From the NCBI GenBank assembly GCA_944367535.1, contig CALVWQ010000004.1, forward strand, positions 30,300-94,299: a DNA stretch of 64,000 bases, read 5' to 3'. This document shows positions 33,817 to 42,924 of the stretch, piece by piece. The DNA comes from an uncultured Clostridia bacterium (GTDB taxonomy: Bacteria > Bacillota > Clostridia > Christensenellales > Borkfalkiaceae). The translations under genes and the position numbers were made by a program. The notes below the pieces were generated by a model, which saw only the letters and a program-made list of their open reading frames with translations, was not told the origin of the DNA and did not search any database. Within the stretch, counting starts at the first letter, position 1; each line of letters begins with the position of its first letter.

Positions 33817-34240
33817 TTATAAAAATTCGCAACCTTGTTTTTCTCCTTTCGCTACGTTACCGTAAATGAACACGGTTGCATACAGCGTGGGAAACGCAGT
33901 AGAAACGTCGTACATAAGTCCTTCGCTTACGACCGCGCCCGATAGCGACGCGCCCTCTTTTTTCATAAGATATACCACCGCGGCCGAATTGCTTAACACT
34001 TGTTTCATAGTGGCTATCCATACCACGCCGCCGATAAGGCTCGGCAACAGGTATATGACGCGGCAAACGTAATGCCCGAAAACCCTTCTGAAAAGCACGT
34101 AGGTCGTGCAAAGCGAAATGGAAAATACTATTCCGTTGGATATAAGCCACAGAGTGAACGAGCGCAAAATCATCGTTAAGATATTCGTTCCGTACTCGTC
34201 CGCGTGCGTAAGCCCGTGCCACACCTGTTTATACGCCCGA
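33817..34240 (-). pseudogene. Internal fragment of a sugar ABC transporter permease
   Basis: About 140 codons resembling the middle of a MalF/LplB-type permease: WHGLTHADEYGTNILTMILRSF, a membrane segment, then FGHYVCRVIYLLPSLIGGVVW. The reading frame upstream hits a stop just before 34240 and there is no start codon with a ribosome-binding site, so the N-terminal membrane segment is missing. The C-terminal half with the EAA loop is missing as well. A remnant of an earlier sugar-uptake operon at the island margin. Confidence 0.65.
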
Positions 34241-34307
34241 ATTTATATGTAAACACTCAAAATTTCTTATAATTTATTGTATTCGTCAGTTCAAACCTGA
34301 CAGGTTA

Positions 34308-34335
34308 TTAAAAAATATCGGTTCGCGCCGATATA
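34308..34335 (-). terminator. Terminator downstream of the 110-aa ORF
   Basis: Minus-strand stem TATCGG/CCGATA (34316-34321 with 34328-34333, loop CGCGAA) followed by six T residues. Confidence 0.6.
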
Positions 34336-34376
34336 AAAAATGATGGTCTATAAGAAAAGACTTATAATGCCGTCAA

Positions 34377-34709
34377 TTATCTTCGCCCGAAGAAGTTGTC
34401 GTTTAAGCCCCGAATTCGCCTTGTATAGCCTTTCAAAAACTTGCTTTTAGTTGTTTTAGTCCCTTTCGCTTTTACGGTTTTCATAACGGGTACGAGTTCT
34501 CCGTCAACGAATTCCACCTGCGTTAATACTACCCCGTTAGGAGTAGTAATCGTTATAGGTTCTTGCTTATCCCGAACGGGTTTTAATTTCTCGTCCACCG
34601 TTATTTCTTTTTCTTGCTTTTTAAGTCGCGGCTTCGTCCACCGCGTAGTATGCGGTATCGCTATATAATGCGATCCGTTGGAATATATCTTTGCTTTCTC
34701 ATATATCAC
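34377..34709 (-). CDS. Small unknown protein of mobile-element type, possibly a truncated Rep-like protein
   Basis: 110 residues, Lys/Arg-rich. The N-terminus (MIYEKAKIYSNGSHYIAIPH) resembles what I remember of the start of a clostridial replication-initiator-like protein found in integrated elements, but the protein is far shorter than those (several hundred residues) and the HUH motif region is absent. The C-terminus SKFLKGYTRRIRGLNDNFFGRR does not ring a bell. It follows a frameshifted helix-turn-helix gene and precedes a terminator. Probably a decayed element gene; the family link is unverified. Confidence 0.4.
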   Translation of the reverse strand: MIYEKAKIYSNGSHYIAIPHTTRWTKPRLKKQEKEITVDEKLKPVRDKQEPITITTPNGVVLTQVEFVDGELVPVMKTVKAKGTKTTKSKFLKGYTRRIRGLNDNFFGRR

Positions 34710-34844
34710 GTTTAACTCCTTTGTCGTATAAAGTGGCGCAAGGGGTAGTTTCCTCGTCGCATTTATACAACGAATTTATGAAATAACTGTTCTGAACCTT
34801 TAATTCGGCTATTATTTTTATTTTTTGTTACTTACACATTCTCT

Positions 34845-35184
34845 TTACTTCTCCCAAATTTTTTTAAGATGCTTTTCATTATAATCAAGTCTTTCACGGA
34901 TAGACTTAACGATAATCTTAAAAGTAACTCATATTGCTCGGAGTCGAGTTTTTCAAGCAAATCTATTCTTGCGCTATCAACCACATGAACTCCTCCGCCT
35001 GTACCTTTCGTGGTGTAAATCGGATATTCGAGCGAAAGCCAATAGATATCGTATTCTATTGTCCGACGACTAACGTGATATTGAAATGCAAGATTAGAAA
35101 TTTTTTTATCGTCTTACACTCAAGTCTCTTATGATAGCCCTGTGTCTTTCGCTCGCCGTCAACCGATTTTCACCTCCTCGCATC
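34845..35184 (-). pseudogene. Frameshifted helix-turn-helix regulator of mobile-element type
   Basis: Reading two frames together gives a protein of about 110 residues: RLTASERHRAIIRDLSVRR, then after a 1-base shift ISNLAFQYHVSRRTIEYDIYWL (a clear HTH), then YPIYTTKGTGGGVHV. This pattern is common for small HTH/DeoR-like regulators of clostridial elements. The break is a TAA followed by seven A residues near 35110; the stop comes before the A-run, so programmed slippage is unlikely. AGGAGG lies inside the 5' end, so the original start may be the TTG at about 35163. Confidence 0.7.
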
Positions 35185-35468
35185 TTTGTGTCTTAAGTGT
35201 AAACCACCAATACGCAATATCCTTGCGTATTGAAAAAAATAATTTTTAAAAACTTAAATTTTTATAATAAAAAACCCGACAAACAACCAAAACTATACGT
35301 TTCAAGTCGTCTATCAGGTTTTATAATCTTTGATAACAATTTTTATTCTGTAATATACATTCTCTTTCGCAAATAATTATTTACGACACACTTGCCATAC
35401 CAATAGGTGAAACGACCTAATTGCCAAATATTTATATATGTTAAAAAATAAGTTTACAAAGCAAGTTT
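35185..35468. other. Gene-free stretch in the decayed margin
   Basis: About 280 AT-rich bases. No ORF, promoter or known element recognised. Confidence 0.4.
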
Positions 35469-35648
35469 TTATGACTCTATCTGTATTTCATTCGGAGCGG
35501 TTATGCGCGTTTTAATTTTCCCATCCGCTTGCCGCTTACTTACTACCCGTGTTTCGCCGTAAGGCGTGGGATACGTGCCGCATACTTCATTAAGTCGTTC
35601 TAAATTCGGTTTTACCGAATATTTGTTTTCACCTACTTTTTTACGCAT
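35469..35648 (-). CDS. Hypothetical small protein (59 aa)
   Basis: 59 residues from ATG 35648 to a TAA at 35469: charged, with RLNEVCGTYPTPYGETRVV and KIKTRITAPNEIQIES. Its ATG overlaps the stop of the preceding frame by 8 bases (ATGCGTAA), which could mean coupled translation, but that upstream frame is part of a pseudogene. It may be a chance frame or the tail of a degraded gene. I recognise no family. Confidence 0.3.
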   Translation of the reverse strand: MRKKVGENKYSVKPNLERLNEVCGTYPTPYGETRVVSKRQADGKIKTRITAPNEIQIES

Positions 35649-36085
35649 AAAATATTCTCAGACATATAAGCAAGCACTCCACTCGCCCAGCCATGACAAA
35701 GACTGTGCCAATAACCCATGTGCAAAACCTGCCATAATCGCCGTGTTTGCCGAATTTATCGAGCGCGCCGAATATAAAATAATTCAAAAACGTAATTAAA
35801 CCTTTAGCCACACCGCTAAGCATTACTTTTTCGTTCTCTTCCGTTATCTCACCGGCGTAAACGCCCAAAGCCGCTATTTGCTTATACTCTTTAACCTCTT
35901 TTCCGTCCTTTATTCCACACAAAACGATATGATCCTTGTTATTCTAAGCCTTGAATTTATCCAAATTACCGAACAGTATTTCTGCCGAATACTTGCAGTT
36001 ACCCTCTTTATTTAGCGTATCTAAATACGCGTCGGCAAAAGTTCTTAAAAAATATCCCCTCGCCTAATTGCAATAATTTAATCAT
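35641..36085 (-). pseudogene. Remnant of a tagaturonate/fructuronate reductase-like (mannitol dehydrogenase family) gene
   Basis: The start MIKLLQLGEG breaks by a 1-base shift and continues as FLRTFADAYLDTLNKEG, which together rebuild the family N-terminus (LQFGEGNFLRAF type). The second frame continues to LFGNLDKFKA, then an in-frame TAG where a Gln would be expected, then KDHIVLCGIKDGKEVKEYKQI, matching the family's next segment. After about residue 95 the sequence becomes an unrelated hydrophobic stretch, so the 3' part was deleted and joined to something else. UxaB-type enzymes act in galacturonate breakdown, which fits the GH28-like gene of this island. Confidence 0.6.
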
Positions 36086-36124
36086 ATTTTCCGTTAAACC
36101 TCTTTCTTTTTCGGCAATATCCCT

Positions 36125-37066
36125 TTATTTATCGCGAATATCGTCGATAGCGGATAAAATCGTGGCTATAAGCACTATTCCGCCGCCTAAAAACAAATTA
36201 AGAGAAGGCGCGTCGGTTTTGATCAGAACCGAAACTATCCCCGTTACCACGGCGGAAAACGGCATCATAACCGCAACTACCGACGCGTTGACGAATTTCA
36301 TAGCGTGGGTACGCACTATCCAACACAAAGTGGACGATACGAGCGTCAACGCGCCCACGAACGCCAAAGCCTTTATATCCCAAGAAAAAACGAACGGCGA
36401 CACGGCTGCGCCGTTTATTTTTACGCAGTTGAGTATTACCGCCGTAAGTAAACTTACGAAAACGTTTATCCAAGTTTGCAGCATAACATACAGGGGCGCG
36501 TACAATTTTTTAGCGTACACCCCCGTACCCGCTATATTTACCCCGTAAAAAACGCCCGCCAACGCGCAAAGTATTTCGCCTTTTCCGACGGCTAATCCGT
36601 ACGCCGAAAAATTTATTCCGCTTAACACGAAGCACCCTGCCAGACACGACGCGCTTGCGATAACGGTGAGCGCGCTCGGTTTCTTCCTTATAAAAACGAA
36701 CAATAATATCGGCACTACCACGCACGATAAATTTTCTAAAAACGCGTAATGCGTAGGCGTGGTATACGGCAAACCTATTTTTTGCAAAAGATTTGCAAGC
36801 GCGTTGAAAAGTCCCGTAGGCACGGCGACCTTATAATACGAGAAATTCAGTTCTTTAATACGTGGCAAACATATAAGCAACAAAGCCACGCCCGAAATTA
36901 TCGCTCCGACGAGCGAATAAGCCGTCGCGCTGTAATAATTCAGCGCGTAAGAAGTCAACAGCGGCGATACGCCCCACACGAAAACGACGAATATTATAGC
37001 CGCATAGGCAAAAACTCGTTTTCGGTTAGTTTTTTCTTCGGATATTTCAGTTTTTTCCGTATTCAT
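36125..37066 (-). CDS. EamA/DMT-family transporter
   Basis: 313 residues with ten predicted membrane helices in two homologous halves of about 145 residues, the EamA architecture (FVWGVSPLLTSYAL in helix 1, TPTHYAFLENLSCVVVPIL, and in the second half TLCWIVRTHAMKFVNASVVAVMMPF). These export or import small metabolites across the cytoplasmic membrane; the substrate is unknown. It overlaps the esterase-like gene by 20 nt and is the last intact gene of the island's long operon. Confidence 0.88.
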   Translation of the reverse strand: MNTEKTEISEEKTNRKRVFAYAAIIFVVFVWGVSPLLTSYALNYYSATAYSLVGAIISGVALLLICLPRIKELNFSYYKVAVPTGLFNALANLLQKIGLPYTTPTHYAFLENLSCVVVPILLFVFIRKKPSALTVIASASCLAGCFVLSGINFSAYGLAVGKGEILCALAGVFYGVNIAGTGVYAKKLYAPLYVMLQTWINVFVSLLTAVILNCVKINGAAVSPFVFSWDIKALAFVGALTLVSSTLCWIVRTHAMKFVNASVVAVMMPFSAVVTGIVSVLIKTDAPSLNLFLGGGIVLIATILSAIDDIRDK

Positions 37067-38108
37067 AATCGTTTTGGTTTTTATTTTTTGTGCGAGCGGA
37101 GTTTATTGCTTGCCAAACGACGTCCTTACACCACCAATGAGCTTTATCGGTTACGATCAATTCGCAATTTTGCGGCGCGCCTATCCTTTCGTAAATTTTC
37201 TCGACGGTAGCGTAGGAATCCTTTACGCCCTTCAATAAAAAGTAAGGATCGTCCTTTCCTGCAATTATAATTAACTTTCTCGGTGCGATAAGCCCCGCAA
37301 GGTCGCCCATATCAAAGTATTCGCGCGCACCGGGAATATAGTTGCAAGTACAATGGTAAACTTTCATAATAGACTCGTCGTAAGAACAGAACGCGCAACT
37401 CGGCGCGGAAAGTTTAATTCTTTCGTCTATGCAGGCGGCGTAAAAGGAAGTCGTTCCGCCGCCCGAATTTCCCGTTATAAACACGTCTTCGAAATCGACC
37501 TCGGCAAACTCGTGGAGCAAGTCCACGGCGCGCATAACGTCCCACACTCTTTCGCCTATTACCGTTCTGCCAAGCATAATCGCCGTCATCGACTGGAAAA
37601 GGCACATCTGCTCGCGGAAGGTATGCCTTGAAGTTACCCTTTCGCCCATAGCGCGTTGTTCTATGCACAATGCGGCGTAACCGTTTTTTACCGCCTGCCT
37701 GCCGAAATCTCCGCGCGTTAAGTAATCGTCGTTCGGATTGCCGTAGTTTTCGCCTATCGAATAGCGAAAACCCGACGAATGTCCTTGCAAAGTTATAGCG
37801 ACGGGATATTTTTTCTTTTCCCCGCGCGGAATCAAAAGGTAACAAGGCACGAACGAGCCTTTTTCGCTCTCGAATACAAGCCTTATTCTTCTGTAATCGT
37901 CAACGACGGTATCTTCTTCGATTTTCGAATCGGGGGCGCAAGCGTTAGCCGCTATTTTGTCAAGTCCGAGTTTTTTCATCAACTCTTCGCGAAGGTTTTT
38001 ACGCCAAACCTCAAAATCGCAGTCATCGCGATAGGCAAACTTTTTAACCGTGTTTTCGGTAAGCAATTCGTGGCACGAGTCGCCGTTTATTATAGTTTTT
38101 TCAGTCAT
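37047..38108 (-). CDS. Alpha/beta-hydrolase, acetyl-xylan-esterase-like
   Basis: 353 residues. The nucleophile elbow GNSGGG (in VFITGNSGGGTTSFYAA, about residue 215) provides the catalytic Ser. A later Asp (AGKDDPYF) and His (KAHWW) complete a plausible triad. The order, and segments such as VAITLQGHSSGF, LCIEQRAMGER and TVIGERVWDVMRAVDLL, resemble acetyl-xylan-esterase-type and related hydrolases of this superfamily. There is no signal peptide, so it acts inside the cell, presumably deacylating imported oligosaccharides. It lies 8 nt after the GH28-like gene. Confidence 0.82.
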   Translation of the reverse strand: MTEKTIINGDSCHELLTENTVKKFAYRDDCDFEVWRKNLREELMKKLGLDKIAANACAPDSKIEEDTVVDDYRRIRLVFESEKGSFVPCYLLIPRGEKKKYPVAITLQGHSSGFRYSIGENYGNPNDDYLTRGDFGRQAVKNGYAALCIEQRAMGERVTSRHTFREQMCLFQSMTAIMLGRTVIGERVWDVMRAVDLLHEFAEVDFEDVFITGNSGGGTTSFYAACIDERIKLSAPSCAFCSYDESIMKVYHCTCNYIPGAREYFDMGDLAGLIAPRKLIIIAGKDDPYFLLKGVKDSYATVEKIYERIGAPQNCELIVTDKAHWWCKDVVWQAINSARTKNKNQNDYEYGKN

Positions 38109-38116
38109 GTTAAACC

Positions 38117-39454
38117 TCAGTATATCTTTAAATTTTCAATGTCGTCGAAGGCGAAGGCGTTTCTCTCGTCTTTTTCCGTCGTTTGTACAGTTACGCCGTT
38201 TAAAGTCAAACCTTTAACGTGCCTGAAATACATTCCGTATACGGGGAATTTATCCCCGAATTGATAATTTTCGGGATATAATTTCGTAATCTCGGGTAAT
38301 ATAACGCTCTTATCCTCGGTTTTTCCGCCGCCCGCGGTCGTTATGAAAATATTGCTGAAAGATACGTTTTCTATCTTTCCGTCGGGTTGCCCGGTTATCG
38401 TAGACGGCATAACCTGCGACGACCACAAACTTTCGCCTTTTTCCCACAAAGCCGTTATTCTCGGCGCGAGCCACGGCGTGAACGGTCCGCTTGCGGTTAT
38501 ATTGCTTACGGTTATATTTTTCATACTGCCGAGCGAAGTGCCTTTCGGACCTCTCAACCGCCCCGACAATATGATAAAAAACGGATAACCCACGTTTTTC
38601 ATAACTATATTCGATACGGATATACCGTCTACTTCGCCGCCGTCGGTGCTTTCAATCGAAATCGCACCGTAATAAGTGTCGTAAATCGCGCAGTTGCTTA
38701 TCGCCACATTTTTAAATCCGCCGTTCGATTCCGTGCCGAGTTTTATCGCACTGCATCGCGAAGTTACGGTACAGTTGCTTATCACTACGTTTTCGCAATC
38801 TTTGATTTTATTGAGCGTATAAGAACTTTTTAAAACTATTCCGTCGTCGCCGCTGCGAATTATACAGTCGGTAATAATCACGCTTTTACAACAGTCGGGA
38901 CTTATTCCGTCTATGTTCACGTCGATAGTAAGACCTCTTACTTTAACGCGTTCACACCCAGCGAAATACAACGCGAGGTCGGTTGAATGAAGCAGCGTTA
39001 AATCGGTAACCGAAATATCTTTACACTCCTTGAAAGAAAATATTTTTACCGCTCGCTGAGCGTTCCATTCGCTCTCGCCCTCAACGGGTTCGTTTTCCCA
39101 CACTTCGCGCATATCTATCGTTCCGAAACCGGAAAAAGTTATATTGCTTTTGTTTTTGGCAACGAACATACTTCTGTCGAAATAACTGTGAGAAGCGTCC
39201 TGATAGAGCGGATATTCGGGTTTTTCTCTCGGCGCGAAATCCTCGAGATTTTCGCTGCCGAGTATTTTTGCGCCCGCCTCGAAAACGAAGTGAACGTTAT
39301 CGCATAAAAATACCGTGCCTATGACGAACTCGCCAAAAGGTACGAAAATAGTACCTCCGCCCTGTTTTTCGCACGCGTCTACGGCGTTTTGAAAAGCCAC
39401 CGTGGAAACCGCGTTTATATCGGCTTTCGCGCCGAAATCAATCAAGTTAAACAT
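38117..39454 (-). CDS. GH28 (polygalacturonase)-family protein without the canonical GHG motif
   Basis: 445 residues forming a right-handed beta-helix: N-terminal FGAKADINAVSTVAFQNAVDAC, NIDGISPD (about 180) and SGDDGIVLKS (about 201) supply the three Asp residues of GH28 catalysis. The usual GHG motif about 25-30 residues further is replaced by RCSAIKLGTES (about 233), so the conserved His is absent. Related GH28-like enzymes with this substitution act on rhamnogalacturonan or other pectic or unknown linkages; the exact activity is open. No signal peptide is seen, so it should work in the cytosol on imported fragments. It overlaps the fusion gene by 8 nt. Confidence 0.85.
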   Translation of the reverse strand: MFNLIDFGAKADINAVSTVAFQNAVDACEKQGGGTIFVPFGEFVIGTVFLCDNVHFVFEAGAKILGSENLEDFAPREKPEYPLYQDASHSYFDRSMFVAKNKSNITFSGFGTIDMREVWENEPVEGESEWNAQRAVKIFSFKECKDISVTDLTLLHSTDLALYFAGCERVKVRGLTIDVNIDGISPDCCKSVIITDCIIRSGDDGIVLKSSYTLNKIKDCENVVISNCTVTSRCSAIKLGTESNGGFKNVAISNCAIYDTYYGAISIESTDGGEVDGISVSNIVMKNVGYPFFIILSGRLRGPKGTSLGSMKNITVSNITASGPFTPWLAPRITALWEKGESLWSSQVMPSTITGQPDGKIENVSFSNIFITTAGGGKTEDKSVILPEITKLYPENYQFGDKFPVYGMYFRHVKGLTLNGVTVQTTEKDERNAFAFDDIENLKIY

Positions 39455-42209
39455 TTTTAAATTTTTCCTTTAATTCCGCAACACAATTTTCCCACGTTTT
39501 GCGTTTAAGCGGATATGGCAGTTTATGTTTTATCCGCGTATATTCGTCAATCAATCTATCTCGTTCGGCGGCAGATAATTCGTCTCCGTAAAGATACACG
39601 AGGGCGAACTTGCAAAACTGACTTTCGGTATCAACCCTGTCTTTATATCTATCGTACTCGCCATAGGCAGCACGACTTAAATTATCGTGGGCGCGCGTTA
39701 TTATTTCGTTCATTTTAACAAGCGTGGATTTATGCCAAATTTCGCGCTTTAACAAATCGTCGTAAATTCCGCATTTAAATTCGGGATTATTCTTCATAAA
39801 CTCATCGAACGATTTTTTATACAGGTCGTAATACTCGCGAATATCGCTCGCCGCCTCGCCGTAATAGTTATCTATAAAGTCGTCGGCAAGCGCGTCTTCG
39901 CTTCGACTAGTATTCCACAACAATTTCGAGCGAACGTAATCGTCCAACCTACCGAACACCCTGTCGTTGTACGGCACTGCGCTTTGGCTTAAAACGTCTA
40001 ACACGTCCATATTTTTATAGTCGATATAATTGCGCTTAACCGCTCTATATGTCGGTAAAGGCACTATTCCGCAATAAAACGTGAAAGAATAATCCCACAC
40101 CGCAAACTTTTCGGCAACGCTCTTCCACCCCTCGAACATAGCGTAGGAAACGGCGTTGTGCGCCTCGTCGGTAAACGGGTAATAATGGTCGGACAGCATA
40201 GGAGCAAGGCGTATAACCACGTTGTCCTCGACTACGACTTCTTTGCAAATCGGCTCGAATTTTCCGTCAGGTAATTTCTTCGCGGGCGGTAATTGAGTGG
40301 ACAAATAGGCGAACACGACCAAATATATTTGTCTGTCGGGGCAATTTTCCGATTGCCATTTTTTAACCCTTTTCGCAACCGCGTTGACGAATTTAATCGT
40401 CGCGCCAGAGGCGGTATATTTCTCTCTGTCTGCGGCGCATCGCTCGCAATCGCAAACGAACTCGTTGTCCGATAAACCAAGCATAAAAAACCTTTTTTCT
40501 TTTTCCGCCGCTATATATCGGTTTATAAGGTTGGAAACAAAAGTTTCAAACGCGTCGCCCGCAACCCCTTGCGAGTTTAACAGTTCGGCGTAGCATAACT
40601 GCACGTTTTCCTTAACGAACTTCCACACGGGGTCGAGATACTTTATCTCGACTTCTTCGGCGAGTATTTTTTCCGCCTCGGCTTTTTTATCCTCTGGCAA
40701 ATAATACCAATTTTTATGCTCGCGGTAATACTCGCTCGCATTAAGAATTTGCATAGTCATAGACTGATCGGTAAGCGACGACCAAAAACCGCTCGTTCCA
40801 TACTCGGGCAGTTGCCCCGTGCGTTGATTGTTATTTCTTAAAAACAGCCTGTTTTCGGCATTGTTCACGACCTCGGTAGAAAACGAAATTCTCCCCTCGA
40901 AATCGGGAATGAATTTCTCGTCGATTATTTTAAACCTTACGCTTTTTAACTCGGGAATTTTTTCGCAATCGGCGGCGTAATACTCGTATCCTATCGTTTT
41001 TGAAGCGAACTCCGTCGCGGCGTAAATAACTGCTCTGTCCTCTTTCGCCGCCAAGAATACGCCGCTGCCGACGGTTTTTATTATAAAGCCGTCGTAATTC
41101 AAATCCACGCGCGAAAGGTCTGTTCCGCTGTCGCGCAGTAAAGCCGTATTGCCCACGGAAATATATTTATTTTTCGAGTCGAAAGTCTTACCTTCGTCGG
41201 TTTCCACGGGGATATTTACACCGGTAGAAGTTTTAAATATGCGTGCCAACTGCCCCGCCGCGTATTTTTCGGGAGGAGTCGCTAACGCGCCTACGATTAT
41301 TTTATAATCGCTTTTACCGTCGTCACAGATAAAATCAAACGAGCAACCGTTAGCGCGGATTTCCTTTGCGAATTGAATTTCGGTCGTTACGTATTCCGCT
41401 TCGACTTTTTTCCCGCTGTACTCTACGGCAAAACGAGTTGCGTCCTTTAATGAACCGCCGCGCAGCAAACCGTAACACAAACCCGCATTAAAGCAATCGC
41501 CCGCGCCAGTAGTGTTTTTTACTTTTACCTTTTCGGCAGGAATATCCGTCGCCTTTCCGTTTTCTATAATCCGCGCGCCTTTCGCGCCGAGAGTTACGAC
41601 CGCGCGGGCGGGATTAAAAGTCCTGAATAAAACCCCGCTTTCCTGTTCGTTAGGCGTCAACAGATAAGCGCGTTTTAAAATATCGGCGGAAACATTCCTC
41701 GCGGGGGCGGGATTAAGTATAACTTTAACGCCATACTTATCAGCAATCTCGAAAGCGGCGAATAACGCGTCGTCGTTAAATTCGAGTTGCAAAAGCAAAT
41801 ATTCGCTTTCGGAAATTTCTTTCTCGAAAGAATAAATATCCTCTTTGGTAACCGACGCGGACGCGCCCGCGTACACTATAACGCGATTTTCGCCCGTTTT
41901 ATCGGTTATTATAGAACCATAATCAGTGCTTGCGCCCTTTTTTCTTACGGTCTTATAATTTACCCCTTCCCGTCTTAAATACGCCTCGCATTTATCCGCT
42001 TCCTCGTCGTCGCCGAGAACGGTGAAATAGTTTACGCTTACACCGAGCCTTGCAAGCGCGACGGCTTGATTTATACCCTTGCCGCCTGTCTCCGAGTGCA
42101 TTTTTTCCGCCATTACCGTTTCGCCGTTTTCGTTGAATTTATTTACCTTTAAAAACACCGACCAGCCGCAAAGCCCTATGACGGAAACCGTATTCTTTTT
42201 AAAGCACAT
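39447..42209 (-). CDS. Fusion of a ribokinase-family kinase and a DUF4838 hydrolase-like protein
   Basis: 920 residues in one uninterrupted frame. Residues 1-285 are a complete PfkB/ribokinase: ETGGKGINQAVALARLG (about 40-56) and NTTGAGDCFNAGLCYG (about 232-247) are its signatures. From about residue 290 (near 41350) the sequence is a DUF4838-type protein, closely matching the lipoprotein at 47135-49138 from its DGKSxY start to the C-terminus (shared: NYDGFxIKT, GYEYYAADCEK, RLFLRNNNQ, KRFFMLGL, CDCxxC, RVDTESQF). DUF4838 proteins are large glycosidase-like enzymes, usually exported; here there is no signal peptide, so this copy is cytosolic. It overlaps the SIS gene by 11 nt. A genuine hydrolase-kinase fusion would free and phosphorylate a sugar in sequence. 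Confidence 0.85.
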   Translation of the reverse strand: MCFKKNTVSVIGLCGWSVFLKVNKFNENGETVMAEKMHSETGGKGINQAVALARLGVSVNYFTVLGDDEEADKCEAYLRREGVNYKTVRKKGASTDYGSIITDKTGENRVIVYAGASASVTKEDIYSFEKEISESEYLLLQLEFNDDALFAAFEIADKYGVKVILNPAPARNVSADILKRAYLLTPNEQESGVLFRTFNPARAVVTLGAKGARIIENGKATDIPAEKVKVKNTTGAGDCFNAGLCYGLLRGGSLKDATRFAVEYSGKKVEAEYVTTEIQFAKEIRANGCSFDFICDDGKSDYKIIVGALATPPEKYAAGQLARIFKTSTGVNIPVETDEGKTFDSKNKYISVGNTALLRDSGTDLSRVDLNYDGFIIKTVGSGVFLAAKEDRAVIYAATEFASKTIGYEYYAADCEKIPELKSVRFKIIDEKFIPDFEGRISFSTEVVNNAENRLFLRNNNQRTGQLPEYGTSGFWSSLTDQSMTMQILNASEYYREHKNWYYLPEDKKAEAEKILAEEVEIKYLDPVWKFVKENVQLCYAELLNSQGVAGDAFETFVSNLINRYIAAEKEKRFFMLGLSDNEFVCDCERCAADREKYTASGATIKFVNAVAKRVKKWQSENCPDRQIYLVVFAYLSTQLPPAKKLPDGKFEPICKEVVVEDNVVIRLAPMLSDHYYPFTDEAHNAVSYAMFEGWKSVAEKFAVWDYSFTFYCGIVPLPTYRAVKRNYIDYKNMDVLDVLSQSAVPYNDRVFGRLDDYVRSKLLWNTSRSEDALADDFIDNYYGEAASDIREYYDLYKKSFDEFMKNNPEFKCGIYDDLLKREIWHKSTLVKMNEIITRAHDNLSRAAYGEYDRYKDRVDTESQFCKFALVYLYGDELSAAERDRLIDEYTRIKHKLPYPLKRKTWENCVAELKEKFKNV

Positions 42210-42924
42210 CTATTCGCCCCTTATACTTATTTATAATTTCTCTATTGTATTCCGCGCCGCCTTGCACGTTGCCGCTTGCGAAAATCGACGGTTTTACACC
42301 CTCGCTTAAAGCGATTTCTTCCGCTTTTAAAGTTATTGCCTGCATAACCGAGCAAGACGCGGCGGTAGACACCGCGCCCGCCGCGACGCAGCCTTTGAAT
42401 TTTATCACCGCGTCGCCGTGCGGCACGCAATTATCCACGGCGACGGTCGCAATTTCGCATAACTTTTTCCCCGAAGAATGTCTTGACTTTTCCCCCGAAT
42501 ACGCCGACGAATACACTGCGACGATGGGCAAACCTTTGCTTGCCGCTTGCAACGCCGCGTCTATCGGAACGCCGTTTATACCCGAAGTGGAAATAACGAC
42601 GAAACAATCGTTGGGTGTAAAATTATATTTATCGAGCAGTCCCACTGCGTTTTTCTCGTCTTTTTCGAGAACGCTGCTTTTGCTCGCGTTTTCGTGCAAC
42701 ATAAGTCCGGGTCGAAAAACGGGATAAACGTTGGCAAGTCCGCCCGCCCTATAAAAAGCGTCCTCGGCGACTATATGCGAATGTCCGCACCCGAAAATAT
42801 AAACGAGTCCGTCGTTTTTTATCGTTTCGGCCACTATCCGAGCGGCGGCGTTTATATTTTCGGTCTGCGTTTTTTCTATCTCGCTTAAAAGTTCTCGCAC
42901 GATAGCAAAATAACTTTTATTCAT
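42199..42924 (-). CDS. SIS-domain sugar-phosphate-binding protein (copy 1)
   Basis: 241 residues with an SIS fold: IFGCGHSHIVAEDAFYRAGGLANV (about 42-65) is the phosphosugar-binding start and VVISTSGINGVPIDAAL (about 106-122) the second SIS motif. It is of the single-domain, UPF0309-like type. It binds or isomerises phosphorylated sugars in the cytosol; the substrate is not evident. About 30-35 percent similar by eye to the copy at 44531-45283. It overlaps the next gene by 11 nt and the preceding one by 8 nt. Confidence 0.85.
   Translation of the reverse strand: MNKSYFAIVRELLSEIEKTQTENINAAARIVAETIKNDGLVYIFGCGHSHIVAEDAFYRAGGLANVYPVFRPGLMLHENASKSSVLEKDEKNAVGLLDKYNFTPNDCFVVISTSGINGVPIDAALQAASKGLPIVAVYSSAYSGEKSRHSSGKKLCEIATVAVDNCVPHGDAVIKFKGCVAAGAVSTAASCSVMQAITLKAEEIALSEGVKPSIFASGNVQGGAEYNREIINKYKGRIDVL

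Noticed and set aside
35100-35125. Seven A residues in the HTH gene as a programmed frameshift site
   Set aside because: The zero-frame TAA stop comes before the A-run, so ribosomes could not reach the slippery sequence; a deletion is simpler.
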